A stretch of 64,000 bases of DNA from AP-15 sp963833745 (GTDB lineage Bacteria > Pseudomonadota > Alphaproteobacteria > ATCC43930 > CGMCC-115725). Location: NCBI GenBank assembly GCA_963833745.1, contig CAWHZD010000006.1:620001-684000 (forward strand), in the 5' to 3' direction. This document shows positions 1 to 8,065 of this stretch, piece by piece (the stretch's first letter is position 1; each line of letters starts with the position of its first letter). Under the pieces are notes generated by a model, which was not told the origin of the DNA, ran no database searches, and saw only the letters and a list, made by a program, of their open reading frames with translations. Made by a program: the position numbers and the translations under genes.

Positions 1-4
1 GACC

Positions 5-1486
5 ATGAAGGACCAACCTTCAGTGCCGCATAATTGGGATTTGGAAGCCGATGTCGTCGTCGTCGGATTTGGCGCGGCGGGTGTCGCGGCTGCGGTCACG
101 GCCCACGACCTTGGAGCCCAGGTCGTCATCCTGGAGAAAGCGCCCGAAGGCGAGGAAGGCGGCAACACGCGGGTCGCCGGCCAAGGCTATCTGAATACGT
201 CATCGGCCGAACAAGCCGTCGCTTATCTGACCGCCCTGTGCGGCCCGTACACGGTGCCGAAGACCATGGTGGAGGTGTGGGCGGAAGAGATGTGCCGGAA
301 CAACGAATGGCTCGAAAGCCTGGGCGGCGACCCGCAGGAGCACCAGCATCCGCCGGTCGGGATCGAGTTCCCGGATCTGCCCGGCGCGGAGTGCGTCCAC
401 AAATTTCACGATGGCCCGACCTATGGCTATTCCTACACTTGGCAACTGTTCGAGCGCCTGGTCAAACAGCGCCCGATCCCGATTCTCTATGAAACGCCGG
501 GCAGAGAGCTGATCCAGCATAATGTTACCAAGGAAGTTGTCGGAGTGCGCGCCCGGCAGGGAAACAAATCGATCGACGTCAAGGCGCGCAAGGGAGTGGT
601 TTTGACTTGTGGAGGCTTTGAAAACAACCAGAAGATGATCCGCAATTACCTCCCTGGCGTGCCCTATTGCTATACCTCGGGCTCGCCATACAACGAGGGT
701 GACGGCATCGCGATGGCGATGTCGGTTGGCGCCGACCTCTGGCATATGAACAACTACGCCGGCCCGTCGATGGCGCTGAAGGTCCCGGAAATCCGCACGA
801 CGTTTTCGATGCAGGCGCTGCACTACAGCAAACAAATGCCCGGCGGCATGATCGTGGTCGGCCCGGACGCCAGACGCTTTACCGACGAAAAGTACAAGAC
901 CCGCCACGGGAAAATCCTGGTGAACGGGCGCTGGCTGCCGCTGTCCACCCCGTGCCCGATGTTTCTGATCTTCGACCACACCTTGTTCTGCGCCGGCCCA
1001 CTCTACGACAAGCACCCGAGCCATGGTTGGACGCAGATCATCGAGCGCTACGAGTGGAGCGAGGACAACAGCGCCGAATTGGCTAAGGGTTGGATCAAAA
1101 CCGCCGACAGCCTCGCTTCCCTCGCCTCTGTTCTGGGACTCGACCCGGCGACGTTGGCGGACACCGTCAGCCGCTGGAACCGTCACTGCGAAGCCAAGCA
1201 CGACGCGGATTTCGGCCGCACCCTGATGACGGCGCCGATCGCCGACGGGCCGTTCTATGCGGTCGAGCTGTCGCCCTCGATGCTCAACACCCAAGGCGGG
1301 CCGCGACGCAACGAAAAGGGCCAGATCGTGCGCCCGGACGGCACGCCGATCGCCAGGCTGTACAGCGCCGGCGAACTGGGCTCGATCTACAGCTACATGT
1401 ATCAGGGCACCGGAAACATCGGCGAATGCCTGGCATTCGGCCGCATCTCCGGCCGCAACGCCGCCGCCGAACCGCCTTGGGAATAG
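5..1486 (+). CDS. FAD-dependent oxidoreductase, fumarate reductase / ketosteroid dehydrogenase-like flavoprotein
   Basis: 493-residue flavoprotein of the FAD-binding-2 family (succinate dehydrogenase, fumarate reductase and 3-ketosteroid dehydrogenase relatives). The N-terminus has a dinucleotide fold, VVVVGFGAAGVAAA at about residues 17-30, with the acidic end of strand 2 at LEKA. The C-terminus closes with the family FAD loop, SAGELGSIYSYMYQGTGN near 455-472. No signal peptide, so probably a cytoplasmic dehydrogenase or reductase of an unsaturated or ketone substrate; the substrate is not readable. The ATG is four bases from the window edge, so an upstream start cannot be excluded. A VOC gene follows 97 bp downstream on the same strand. 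Confidence 0.85.
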   Translation: MKDQPSVPHNWDLEADVVVVGFGAAGVAAAVTAHDLGAQVVILEKAPEGEEGGNTRVAGQGYLNTSSAEQAVAYLTALCGPYTVPKTMVEVWAEEMCRNNEWLESLGGDPQEHQHPPVGIEFPDLPGAECVHKFHDGPTYGYSYTWQLFERLVKQRPIPILYETPGRELIQHNVTKEVVGVRARQGNKSIDVKARKGVVLTCGGFENNQKMIRNYLPGVPYCYTSGSPYNEGDGIAMAMSVGADLWHMNNYAGPSMALKVPEIRTTFSMQALHYSKQMPGGMIVVGPDARRFTDEKYKTRHGKILVNGRWLPLSTPCPMFLIFDHTLFCAGPLYDKHPSHGWTQIIERYEWSEDNSAELAKGWIKTADSLASLASVLGLDPATLADTVSRWNRHCEAKHDADFGRTLMTAPIADGPFYAVELSPSMLNTQGGPRRNEKGQIVRPDGTPIARLYSAGELGSIYSYMYQGTGNIGECLAFGRISGRNAAAEPPWE

Positions 1487-1583
1487 CAGTGGCCTAGCGG
1501 CGGCGCGCCGCCCAAGGCACAGCAGCTCTGGAATCCTTTGGATCGCGCTATGGGCGGGATGGCGACAAAAAGGAGGAGGATGC

Positions 1584-1934
1584 ATGGCGGTAAAGCGGGT
1601 TGTGACGAACATAAGAGTCGAAAAGACCAGCACGGCAAAAGCATTCTATGGTGGCGTTCTGGGTATGAAGATCGCGATGGATCGCGAATGGATCGTGACC
1701 TTTGCAACCGACGCCAGCACTACGCCACAGATCAGCGTAGCCACCGAGGGGGGATCAGGGACGGCGGTGCCCGATATTTCGGTGGAGGTGGACGATCTCG
1801 AAGAAGTCTACCAAAGGGCAGTCGATGCCGGTTTTTCCATTGAGTATGGCCCGGCGGCTGAGCCTTGGGGTGTGAGGCGCTTCTATGTCCGCGATCCCTT
1901 CGGTCGCTTGGTCAACATCCTCGCTCATCGTTGA
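1584..1934 (+). CDS. VOC (glyoxalase/bleomycin resistance) family protein
   Basis: 116-residue single-domain VOC protein. It opens with the paired beta-alpha-beta pattern NIRVEKTSTAKAFYGGVLGM and closes with the typical FYVRDPFGRLVNIL. Such proteins are metal-dependent lyases, isomerases or dioxygenases, or binding proteins; the substrate is unknown. I chose the ATG at 1584 because a strong Shine-Dalgarno (aggaggagga, 1571-1580) sits just ahead. An overlapping ATG at 1580 is out of frame. It lies downstream of the flavoprotein gene and may be cotranscribed with it. Confidence 0.85.
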   Translation: MAVKRVVTNIRVEKTSTAKAFYGGVLGMKIAMDREWIVTFATDASTTPQISVATEGGSGTAVPDISVEVDDLEEVYQRAVDAGFSIEYGPAAEPWGVRRFYVRDPFGRLVNILAHR

Positions 1935-2024
1935 CCCATGCTGGGATCGCGGAACCCCAAAACGGAGCGCCCGGCGGCGGGTGGCCGTCATTCCCGGAGG
2001 TGCGTGGAGCACTCCGGTTACCGG

Positions 2025-3531
2025 TCATTCGTAGACAAAAACGCCGTCGTCGAGGCCGGTGGCGGGAAACTGGTCCTTTTCGGACCAGTAGTCCTGGGTG
2101 TGCTGCCATTCGGGCTTGTCGCACGCGCTTGGGCAAGAGGTGCATGCCGCGCATCAGATAGCCGGGATTGAAGTTCTCCGGGTCGATCCACGGCAATAAC
2201 GGCATGTCCTGGTCTTGCGCTCGGAGCGTCGGTGTGACCTTGCGCGCGCCCTTTTCCTTCATGTGATTGAGCAGCCGGCAGACAAAGTCGGCGACCAAAT
2301 CGGCGCGCAAGGTCCAGCTGGCTCGGAAATACCCGAAGACCCACGCCATGTTGGGCACGCTGGTGAACATCATGCCGCGATAGGTGACCGTGTCGGAGAA
2401 GACGAGGGGCTTGCCGTCGATCGTAAAGTCGATGTCGCCGAGGACGTTGAGGTTGAAACCGGTGGCGGTGACGATGATGTCGGCTTCGAGAAGCTTGCCC
2501 GAGCGCAGCAGAATCCCGGTCTCGGTAAACCGTTCGATTTCGTCGGTGACGACTGACGCCTTGCCGGCGCGGATCGCCGCCAGCAGGTCGCCGTCGGGAA
2601 TAAACGCGATGCGCTGCCGCCACGGCCGGTATGTCGGCGTGAAATGCGTCTCGATGTCGTAGTCGGGCCCGAGATACGAGCGGACTGCGGCGAGCAGTTC
2701 CCGCTTGACGGCCTCGGGTTCGGTGACCGAGCGGCTGGTGAATACCGCCTGATCGTGCAAAAATTTTTCTGCGTACGATCTCGTGAATCCACGTCTCGTC
2801 AATGTCCAGTTCGCGCAGCTCGTCGGCGATCTCGATCGCATTGCGCCCGGTTCGGAAGTAGGTCGGCGAGCGCTGCAGCATCGTGACCTGCTCGCAGTCG
2901 CCGGCGATTGCTGGAATGAGGGTTGCCGCAGTAGAGCCCGATCCGATCACGACGACCCGTTTGCCGGCGTAGTCCAGATCCTCGGGCCACTCCTGCGGGT
3001 GGACGATCCGGCCGCGGTAATCCGCCATCCCCAGCCACTCGGGCGTGTAGCCCTTTGAGTGACGATAATAACCCTGGCACATCCACAGAAAGCCGGCGGT
3101 GAAGCGGAGGCTTTCGCCGGTGTCCGTCCGGGTAGCCTCGATCGTCCAGCTGTTGTCGCGGCTCGACCAGGATGCCGACTTGATCTGGTGGCGATAGCGG
3201 ATGTGCGGACCGAGATCGTTCTCGTCGATGACTTCGCCCATATAGCTGAGGATCTCGGCAGCCGTGGCGATCGGCGCGCTGGTCCATGGCTTGAAGCGGT
3301 AGCCAAAGGTGTAGAGGTCGCTGTCGGAACGGATGCCGGGATAGCGGTGGGTGATCCACGTGCCGCCGAAGCTTTTCTGGGCTTCGAGGACGACAAAACT
3401 CGTTCCTGGGCACTGCTTGCCGAGGTGATAGCGCCGCCGACCCCGGAGATGCCGGCCCCGACGATCACGACGTCGAAATGCTCAATTCCGGTCTGCGGCG
3501 CGGTTTTGGCGAGCGCTGCTGTCTTTGTCAT
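2025..3531 (-). pseudogene. Flavin-containing (Baeyer-Villiger-type) monooxygenase, three frameshifts
   Basis: Joined across frames this is a full-length NAD(P)H/FAD monooxygenase of about 500 residues. It starts MTKTAALAKTAP, has FAD motif VIVGAGISG, the family element GGTW followed by ITHRYPGIRSDSD, a second nucleotide motif VVVIGSGSTAA, and ends DDGVFVYE. Reading breaks three times: near 3430 (one base missing between GGA and YHLGK), near 2763 in an A5T5 run, and near 2125 after LLPKR. No single frame spans the gene, so as written it is inactive. Each lesion is one base and one is in a homopolymer, so sequencing error is a real alternative to decay. It is convergent with the upstream VOC gene. 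Confidence 0.8.
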
Positions 3532-3551
3532 CGGTCCCCTTTCGTATACCT

Positions 3552-3944
3552 CTACACGAGGTCGACCCGTGCACGATGCCCGGCCGCGGTGGCGAGGCGG
3601 CGGTCACGGGTCAACAGCCGCGCATCGAGTGCCTCGGCAAGTGCAACGTAAACGGCGTCGTAGGCCGTGAGGTTGTGCCGCAACTCCCAAACTCGCGGCA
3701 ACAGGACATCATGGGGATAGCGATAGAGGGGGAAATCGCACAAATCGTCCAAAGCGTCTCGGCAACGGCCGGGTTCGATCGGCCCGGTCGCCGCATAGCG
3801 CCGCAGCACCTGCGCCACCTCGACATCGATCAAATGGGGCGCGTGCAACGTGTGTCGCACGTCAAACAGCCGCTCTTCCACCGCCGCCGCTGCCGGGGTC
3901 CGCAACAGCACTTCCAGCAGCGCCGAGGCGTCTACCACGATCAC
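3552..3944 (-). CDS. vapC: VapC-type PIN-domain ribonuclease toxin
   Basis: 130-residue PIN domain. The acidic metal-binding residues are visible: Asp5 in MIVVDASALLE, a Glu in DVEVAQ, Asp in TAYDAVYVALAEAL and Asp in LLTRDRRL. PIN toxins of type II systems cut tRNA or rRNA until bound by the antitoxin. The start overlaps the stop of the upstream antitoxin gene by 4 bp, as expected for a coupled toxin-antitoxin operon. All catalytic residues are present, so it is probably functional. Confidence 0.9.
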   Translation of the reverse strand: MIVVDASALLEVLLRTPAAAAVEERLFDVRHTLHAPHLIDVEVAQVLRRYAATGPIEPGRCRDALDDLCDFPLYRYPHDVLLPRVWELRHNLTAYDAVYVALAEALDARLLTRDRRLATAAGHRARVDLV

Positions 3945-4171
3945 TCGGCGTCGCGCTCGGCGCGAACCGCCTGTTCCGGCGCGACACTAGGAGACGCCGT
4001 GGGGCGATGCTCCAAGCGCTCTCGCAGCTCTGCGAGCGTCGGGCGCTCGGCCATCCGCCGCAACTCGGCGAGAAGATAATCGGAGAGCGACATGCCTTCG
4101 AGGGCGGCGCGCGACTTGAGCCTGCGGTGGAGCGCGTCAGGAACATTGCGGATCTGGATCATCGCTGGCAT
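3941..4171 (-). CDS. vapB: VapB/FitA-like ribbon-helix-helix antitoxin
   Basis: Short antitoxin with an N-terminal ribbon-helix-helix motif (MIQIRNVPDALHRRLKSRA) and a charged C-terminal tail that would wrap the PIN toxin encoded downstream with a 4-bp overlap. I place the start at the ATG at 4171 (MPAMIQIRN); a second ATG at 4162 is equally possible. A good sigma70-type promoter lies immediately upstream and its -10 ends only six bases from this ATG, implying a leaderless or nearly leaderless mRNA. The complex normally represses its own promoter. Confidence 0.85.
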   Translation of the reverse strand: MPAMIQIRNVPDALHRRLKSRAALEGMSLSDYLLAELRRMAERPTLAELRERLEHRPTASPSVAPEQAVRAERDAE

Positions 4172-4177
4172 GTCTAA

Positions 4178-4206
4178 AACATAAAAAAATGTGCTCCACA
4201 TGTCAA
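4178..4206 (-). promoter_or_regulatory. Predicted sigma70-like promoter of vapBC
   Basis: On the minus strand TTGACA (4201-4206) is followed after exactly 17 bases by TATGTT (4178-4183). The antitoxin ATG begins six bases past the -10. The hexamer CATGTC recurs at 4169-4174 and 4199-4204, one copy at each end of the promoter. That is a plausible binding site for the ribbon-helix-helix antitoxin. Confidence 0.6.
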
Positions 4207-4296
4207 GACTCCAACCGCGGTATTACCGGCCGGAGGTTGTCATTGCCGTCCGTGCGTGGAACACTCCCGATCAGATTTGACGGCTGGAGGAGAGCC

Positions 4297-5391
4297 ATGG
4301 ATGTCGGCATGATGATGGTGTTCGCCAGCTATGGCTGGGAGAACATCGGCGACGATCAGGTTTGGGACGAAGAAATTCGGCTGGCGCGGTTGGCGGCCGC
4401 TTCCGGCTTCGACGTGTTGTGGTCGGCCGAGCATCATTTCTTCGATTATTCGTTTTGCCCCGACAATCTGCAATTGATGACCTATCTCGCGGCACTGTGT
4501 CCGAATGTGGGTCTCGGTACCGCCGCGGTGATCGTGCCGTGGCACGACCCGTTGCGGGTGGCGGAGCAGGCGGCGGTGCTCGACCTGTTGTGCAAAGGGA
4601 AGCTGCGCTTGGGGTTGGGACGCGGGCTGGCGCGGCGCGAGTTCGCGGCGTTTCGCGGGACGATGGACGAATCCCGCGAGCGCTTCGACGAAGCCGCACC
4701 GATGATCGTCGAGGCGCTACGGACCGGCTTCATGGAGGGGGACGGCAAGCACTACCCCCAGCCGCGCATCGAATTGCGGCCGCGCCCTAAATATAATTTC
4801 GACAGGCGCATCTATGCCGTCGCGTCGAGCGAGGATTCGGTCGAGGCGGCGGCCCGGCTCGGCGCGCATATGGTGATGTTTTCCGACCGGCCGTGGCACA
4901 TGCGGTTGCCCGCGATCGAGCGCAATCGCGAATTGCACCGGAAATTCCACGGCCGCCCGGCACCGCACATGATGATCACCGATTTCTGTATTTGCGGCGC
5001 GAACCTAGCGGATGCTGAAGAGCACGCAAAAAAATACATGGGCAAGTTCGTCGAGAGCAACTTCCACCACTACGAATTCCTCGGTGAGCACTTCAACACC
5101 GTAAAGGGCTACGACGCCTATGTGCAGAAGGCGGCGATCGCACGCCAGGGCGGGCTCGAAGGCGCCGTCGCCGGGTTCATGCAGGCCGCAATCTGGGGCA
5201 CGCCCGAACGCATCCTGCGCGAACTCGAAGCGCGGCGCGCGGTGCTCGGCGATTTCGAGCTGAACGCGGCGTTCCGCTTTGGCGGCGTGCCTTACTATAT
5301 CGCTGAGCGCGGTATGAAATTGTTCGCGACGGAAGTGCTGCCCGTCCTGAAGACCTGGCGCACCCAGAACGCCGCGCTTGCGGCAGAGTGA
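4297..5391 (+). CDS. LLM class flavin-dependent oxidoreductase (luciferase-like monooxygenase)
   Basis: 364-residue TIM-barrel monooxygenase of the bacterial luciferase superfamily. Recognisable elements are the early SAEHHFFDYS segment, the barrel strand LGTAAVIVPWHDPLRVAE and the phosphate-binding stretch LRLGLGRGLARREF. These enzymes use FMNH2 (or F420) supplied by a separate reductase; the substrate is unknown. The ATG at 4297 has the Shine-Dalgarno ggagga at 4286-4291. A related paralog follows and an amidohydrolase comes third, suggesting a small catabolic operon. It is divergent from vapBC. Confidence 0.9.
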   Translation: MDVGMMMVFASYGWENIGDDQVWDEEIRLARLAAASGFDVLWSAEHHFFDYSFCPDNLQLMTYLAALCPNVGLGTAAVIVPWHDPLRVAEQAAVLDLLCKGKLRLGLGRGLARREFAAFRGTMDESRERFDEAAPMIVEALRTGFMEGDGKHYPQPRIELRPRPKYNFDRRIYAVASSEDSVEAAARLGAHMVMFSDRPWHMRLPAIERNRELHRKFHGRPAPHMMITDFCICGANLADAEEHAKKYMGKFVESNFHHYEFLGEHFNTVKGYDAYVQKAAIARQGGLEGAVAGFMQAAIWGTPERILRELEARRAVLGDFELNAAFRFGGVPYYIAERGMKLFATEVLPVLKTWRTQNAALAAE

Positions 5392-5433
5392 AAGACTAAC
5401 CCGGAATGTGACTCCGAGGGTCAATAGGTAGGT

Positions 5434-5514
5434 CATCATTCCCGCCAAAGCGGGAATCCAGAGACCCAGCGCCGGATTACTGGCCCTGGACCCCCGCTTT
5501 CGCGGGGCGACGAT
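5434..5514. repeat. Intergenic double-hairpin repeat (GTCAT...GACGA type)
   Basis: Two perfect inverted repeats in tandem: ATTCCCGC-CAAA-GCGGGAAT at 5438-5457 and CCCCGC-TTTC-GCGGGG at 5492-5507, joined by CCAGAG...CTGGACC. The same architecture recurs at 52979-53085 and in a reduced form at 52155-52180, so this is a dispersed palindromic element. It sits between two cotranscribed monooxygenase genes and could act in mRNA processing or as a partial terminator. Confidence 0.75.
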
Positions 5515-5549
5515 AACTGCGCAGCTTCGAGCTAAACCAAGAGGACGCG

Positions 5550-6740
5550 ATGATTACGAAATTCGACAGCTCTTATTACGGCACCGCCGATATGGAGAAT
5601 CTCGGCTATGCCGGGACGCCGATCAACGAGCGCCGCTATTCGAACGAGCAGCTCGGCGGCGCGCTGCACAAGGTGGTGAAGTACGCCAAGTGCATGGACG
5701 AGCGCGGCTTCAACACGTTCTGGATGGCCGAGCATCATTTTCAGCCGGAAGGCACAGAATTGATCCCGAACCTGCTGATGATGGCGATGCATTTGTGCGG
5801 GGTGACGAAGAATTTGCGCATCGGCTGCGGCTTCAACGTCGTGCCGATGTGGCACCCGCTGCGCCTCGCCGAAGACTATGCGATGGCCGACATCCTGACC
5901 GGCGGCCGGGTGATCTTTGGTGTGGCGCGCGGCTATCACACGCGCGAGGTGGAAAGCTTCGGCTCGCCGCTAATGGACCAGGACGCCAACCGCGAAATCT
6001 TCGAAGAGGGCGTCGACATCCTGTTCAAGGCGTTCGCGGGCAAGCCCTTTTCGCACAAGGGCAAGTACTACACGATCCCGCCGGAAGTGCCGTATCGTGG
6101 CTACACCTTGAAGGAAATCACCTTGGTGCCGGCGCCGGAGCGCCTGCCGGTCGAATGCTGGCAGCCGATCCAGAGCGGCTCGGACCGCGCCTTCGACTTC
6201 ATGGCCAGGCACGGCATCTGCGGGGTGATCGGCGGCGGCTCGGCCGAAGGGGGTGCGGTCGAGCGGCACATGGTCGGGTTTCAGGCCGCCTATGCGCGCC
6301 GTGGGATCAAGCTCGAGCTCGGCGAGAAGCTGGCGCTCGGCTTCCAGTTTCACATTGCCAAGAGCCGCGAAGACGGCATGCGCGAGGCGGCGAAACACTA
6401 TGAGGAGAACATGAAGATGTTCGGCGAGCTGCGCCTGGTGCGCGCGCTCTCCGACGAGCAGATCGCGGCGATGCGCGATCCCAAGCTTGCCGCCATGACC
6501 AAATTGCCGCGCATCGAGGACGCGGTGAAGGCCGGCGGCTTTCTGACCGGCACGCCCGACGACATCGTCCAGCAATTAAAGGCGGTCGAAAAGCGCTATC
6601 CGGGTGTCGACCGGGTGATGTGCAGCACGCCGCTTGGGACCCCGCTCGACATCCAGCTGGAAGACCTGGACCGGTTCGCGACGGAAGTGATGCCAGCCTT
6701 CCGAGGTGTAAAATCCGCCGCGCGAGCCGCCGCCGAGTGA
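5550..6740 (+). CDS. LLM class flavin-dependent oxidoreductase
   Basis: 396-residue luciferase-like monooxygenase, a diverged paralog of the gene ending at 5391. It shares the WMAEHHF segment, the strand RIGCGFNVVPMWHPLRLAED and the glycine-rich VIFGVARGYHTREVE region. The C-terminal FLTGTPDDIVQQL is typical of the family. The start is supported by the purine-rich agagga just upstream. It needs reduced flavin from a reductase not found in this window. The substrate is unknown; the downstream amidohydrolase suggests an oxygenated ring or ester intermediate. Confidence 0.9.
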   Translation: MITKFDSSYYGTADMENLGYAGTPINERRYSNEQLGGALHKVVKYAKCMDERGFNTFWMAEHHFQPEGTELIPNLLMMAMHLCGVTKNLRIGCGFNVVPMWHPLRLAEDYAMADILTGGRVIFGVARGYHTREVESFGSPLMDQDANREIFEEGVDILFKAFAGKPFSHKGKYYTIPPEVPYRGYTLKEITLVPAPERLPVECWQPIQSGSDRAFDFMARHGICGVIGGGSAEGGAVERHMVGFQAAYARRGIKLELGEKLALGFQFHIAKSREDGMREAAKHYEENMKMFGELRLVRALSDEQIAAMRDPKLAAMTKLPRIEDAVKAGGFLTGTPDDIVQQLKAVEKRYPGVDRVMCSTPLGTPLDIQLEDLDRFATEVMPAFRGVKSAARAAAE

Positions 6741-6752
6741 GCCGAAAACCGC

Positions 6753-6875
6753 GTCATTCCGGGGCGTGGGCGCAGCCTACGAGCCCGGAACCTATGAACA
6801 CGGGCGTCGAAAATATGAGCGAGCTGAGATGTTCATGGGTTCCGGGCCTACCCCTCCGGGACATCCCGGAATGAC
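6753..6875. repeat. MITE-like element with 11-bp perfect terminal inverted repeats
   Basis: The ends GTCATTCCGGG (6753-6763) and CCCGGAATGAC (6865-6875) are perfect inverted repeats. Inside, 6783-6800 pairs with 6830-6847 over 17 of 18 positions. The whole 123 bp would fold into one long nested hairpin. There is no coding capacity. It lies between the second monooxygenase and the amidohydrolase. Probably a non-autonomous miniature element or dispersed palindrome. Confidence 0.7.
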
Positions 6876-6913
6876 CTTCGTCTGTGGCGTGCTTTTTACA
6901 CAGGGAGGGCAAC

Positions 6914-7999
6914 TTGATTGGCGATGCAAAGGGCGAATACCGCGGCACCGAATACCGCAACGATGCCGAACTGAAGGCGTGGCTGGCAAAGCGGCCCAGC
7001 GAAGCGGCGCTCGAGCCGGATCTGCCGATCATCGACCCGCACCATCATTTTTGGGACACGCCGCAGCGCGGACGCTACCTGTTGCCCGAGCTGCTGGCCG
7101 ACATCGGGGCCAGCTCGGACTCCGGGAAAGGCCACAATATCGTCTCGACTGTCTTCCTCGAATGCCGCTCGATGTACCGCAAGGCCGGCCCCGCCGAGAT
7201 GGCGCCGGTCGGCGAGGTCGAGTTCGTCAACGGCATCGCGGCGATGAGCGCCTCGGGCGGCTATGGCCCGTGCCGCGTCGCCGAGGCGATCGTCGGTCAC
7301 GCCGACCTGACCCGTGGCGCACGGGTGCGCGAGGTGCTGGAAGCCGAGCTCAGGGTCGGCGGTGGGCGTTTCCGCGGCATCCGCCACGGGGTGTCATGGG
7401 ACGCCAACGAGGCTATTCAGAAATTCGCCACTCGCGAGGTGCCGCCACACCTGGTGCGCGAAACCAAATTCCGCGAGGGCTTCGCCCAGCTCGCACCCTT
7501 GGGGCTCAGCTTTGAATCCTGGCAGTACCATCCGCAATTGTCCGATGCGATCGACCTCGCCCGCGGCTTCCCCGGCACCACGATCATCCTCAATCACGTC
7601 GGCGGGGTGCTCGGCGTCGGCCCCTATAGCGGGCATCGGCAGGAGATCCTCGCCGGCTGGAGGAAGGACATCGCCGAACTCGCCAAATGCCCCAACGTCA
7701 ACGTCAAATTGGGCGGCGTCGGCATGATTTCGTTCGGCTTCGACTTCCACGAGCGCGACGTTCCGCCGTCGTCCGCGGACCTCGCCGCCGCGTGGCGCCA
7801 GTATATCGAGCCCTGCATCGAAGCCTTTGGCGTGAATCGTTGCATGTTCGAGAGCAACTTCCCGCCGGACAAGCAGTCGGGCGGCTACAGCGAGCTGTGG
7901 AATGCGTTCAAGCGCATCTCTGCCGGCGCGTCGGCGGCCGAGAAGACCGCGCTCTACAGCGGCACCGCGGCGCGGGTGTATCGCATAACAGCCCCCTGA
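6914..7999 (+). CDS. Amidohydrolase family protein
   Basis: Metal-dependent hydrolase of the amidohydrolase-2 (ACMSD-like) TIM-barrel family. The metal motif IIDPHHHFWD lies near the N-terminus, IILNHVGG in the middle, and CMFESNFPPDK near the C-terminus where the catalytic acid sits. Members hydrolyse lactones or decarboxylate aromatic-derived acids. I prefer a TTG start at 6914 because gggaggg at 6903-6909 precedes it at good distance. A GTG at 6884 would add ten residues with no clear ribosome site. It follows two flavin monooxygenases on the same strand, consistent with a shared degradation route. Confidence 0.85.
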   Translation: MIGDAKGEYRGTEYRNDAELKAWLAKRPSEAALEPDLPIIDPHHHFWDTPQRGRYLLPELLADIGASSDSGKGHNIVSTVFLECRSMYRKAGPAEMAPVGEVEFVNGIAAMSASGGYGPCRVAEAIVGHADLTRGARVREVLEAELRVGGGRFRGIRHGVSWDANEAIQKFATREVPPHLVRETKFREGFAQLAPLGLSFESWQYHPQLSDAIDLARGFPGTTIILNHVGGVLGVGPYSGHRQEILAGWRKDIAELAKCPNVNVKLGGVGMISFGFDFHERDVPPSSADLAAAWRQYIEPCIEAFGVNRCMFESNFPPDKQSGGYSELWNAFKRISAGASAAEKTALYSGTAARVYRITAP

Positions 8000-8065
8000 A
8001 CCCGTCCGACCGCGCCCGGTGCCGCAGCCGATTTCGGGCACGCTCTCGCCGCCAGCCAGGCCCCG

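Noticed and set aside
200..1633. Long antisense open frame of 477 codons over the FAD oxidoreductase
   Set aside because: It mirrors a high-GC real gene, has no recognisable domain and covers a gene with clear cofactor motifs.
5434..5514. CRISPR or riboswitch
   Set aside because: Two short hairpins without spacer-repeat periodicity, and no conserved riboswitch core; it is a dispersed palindrome.
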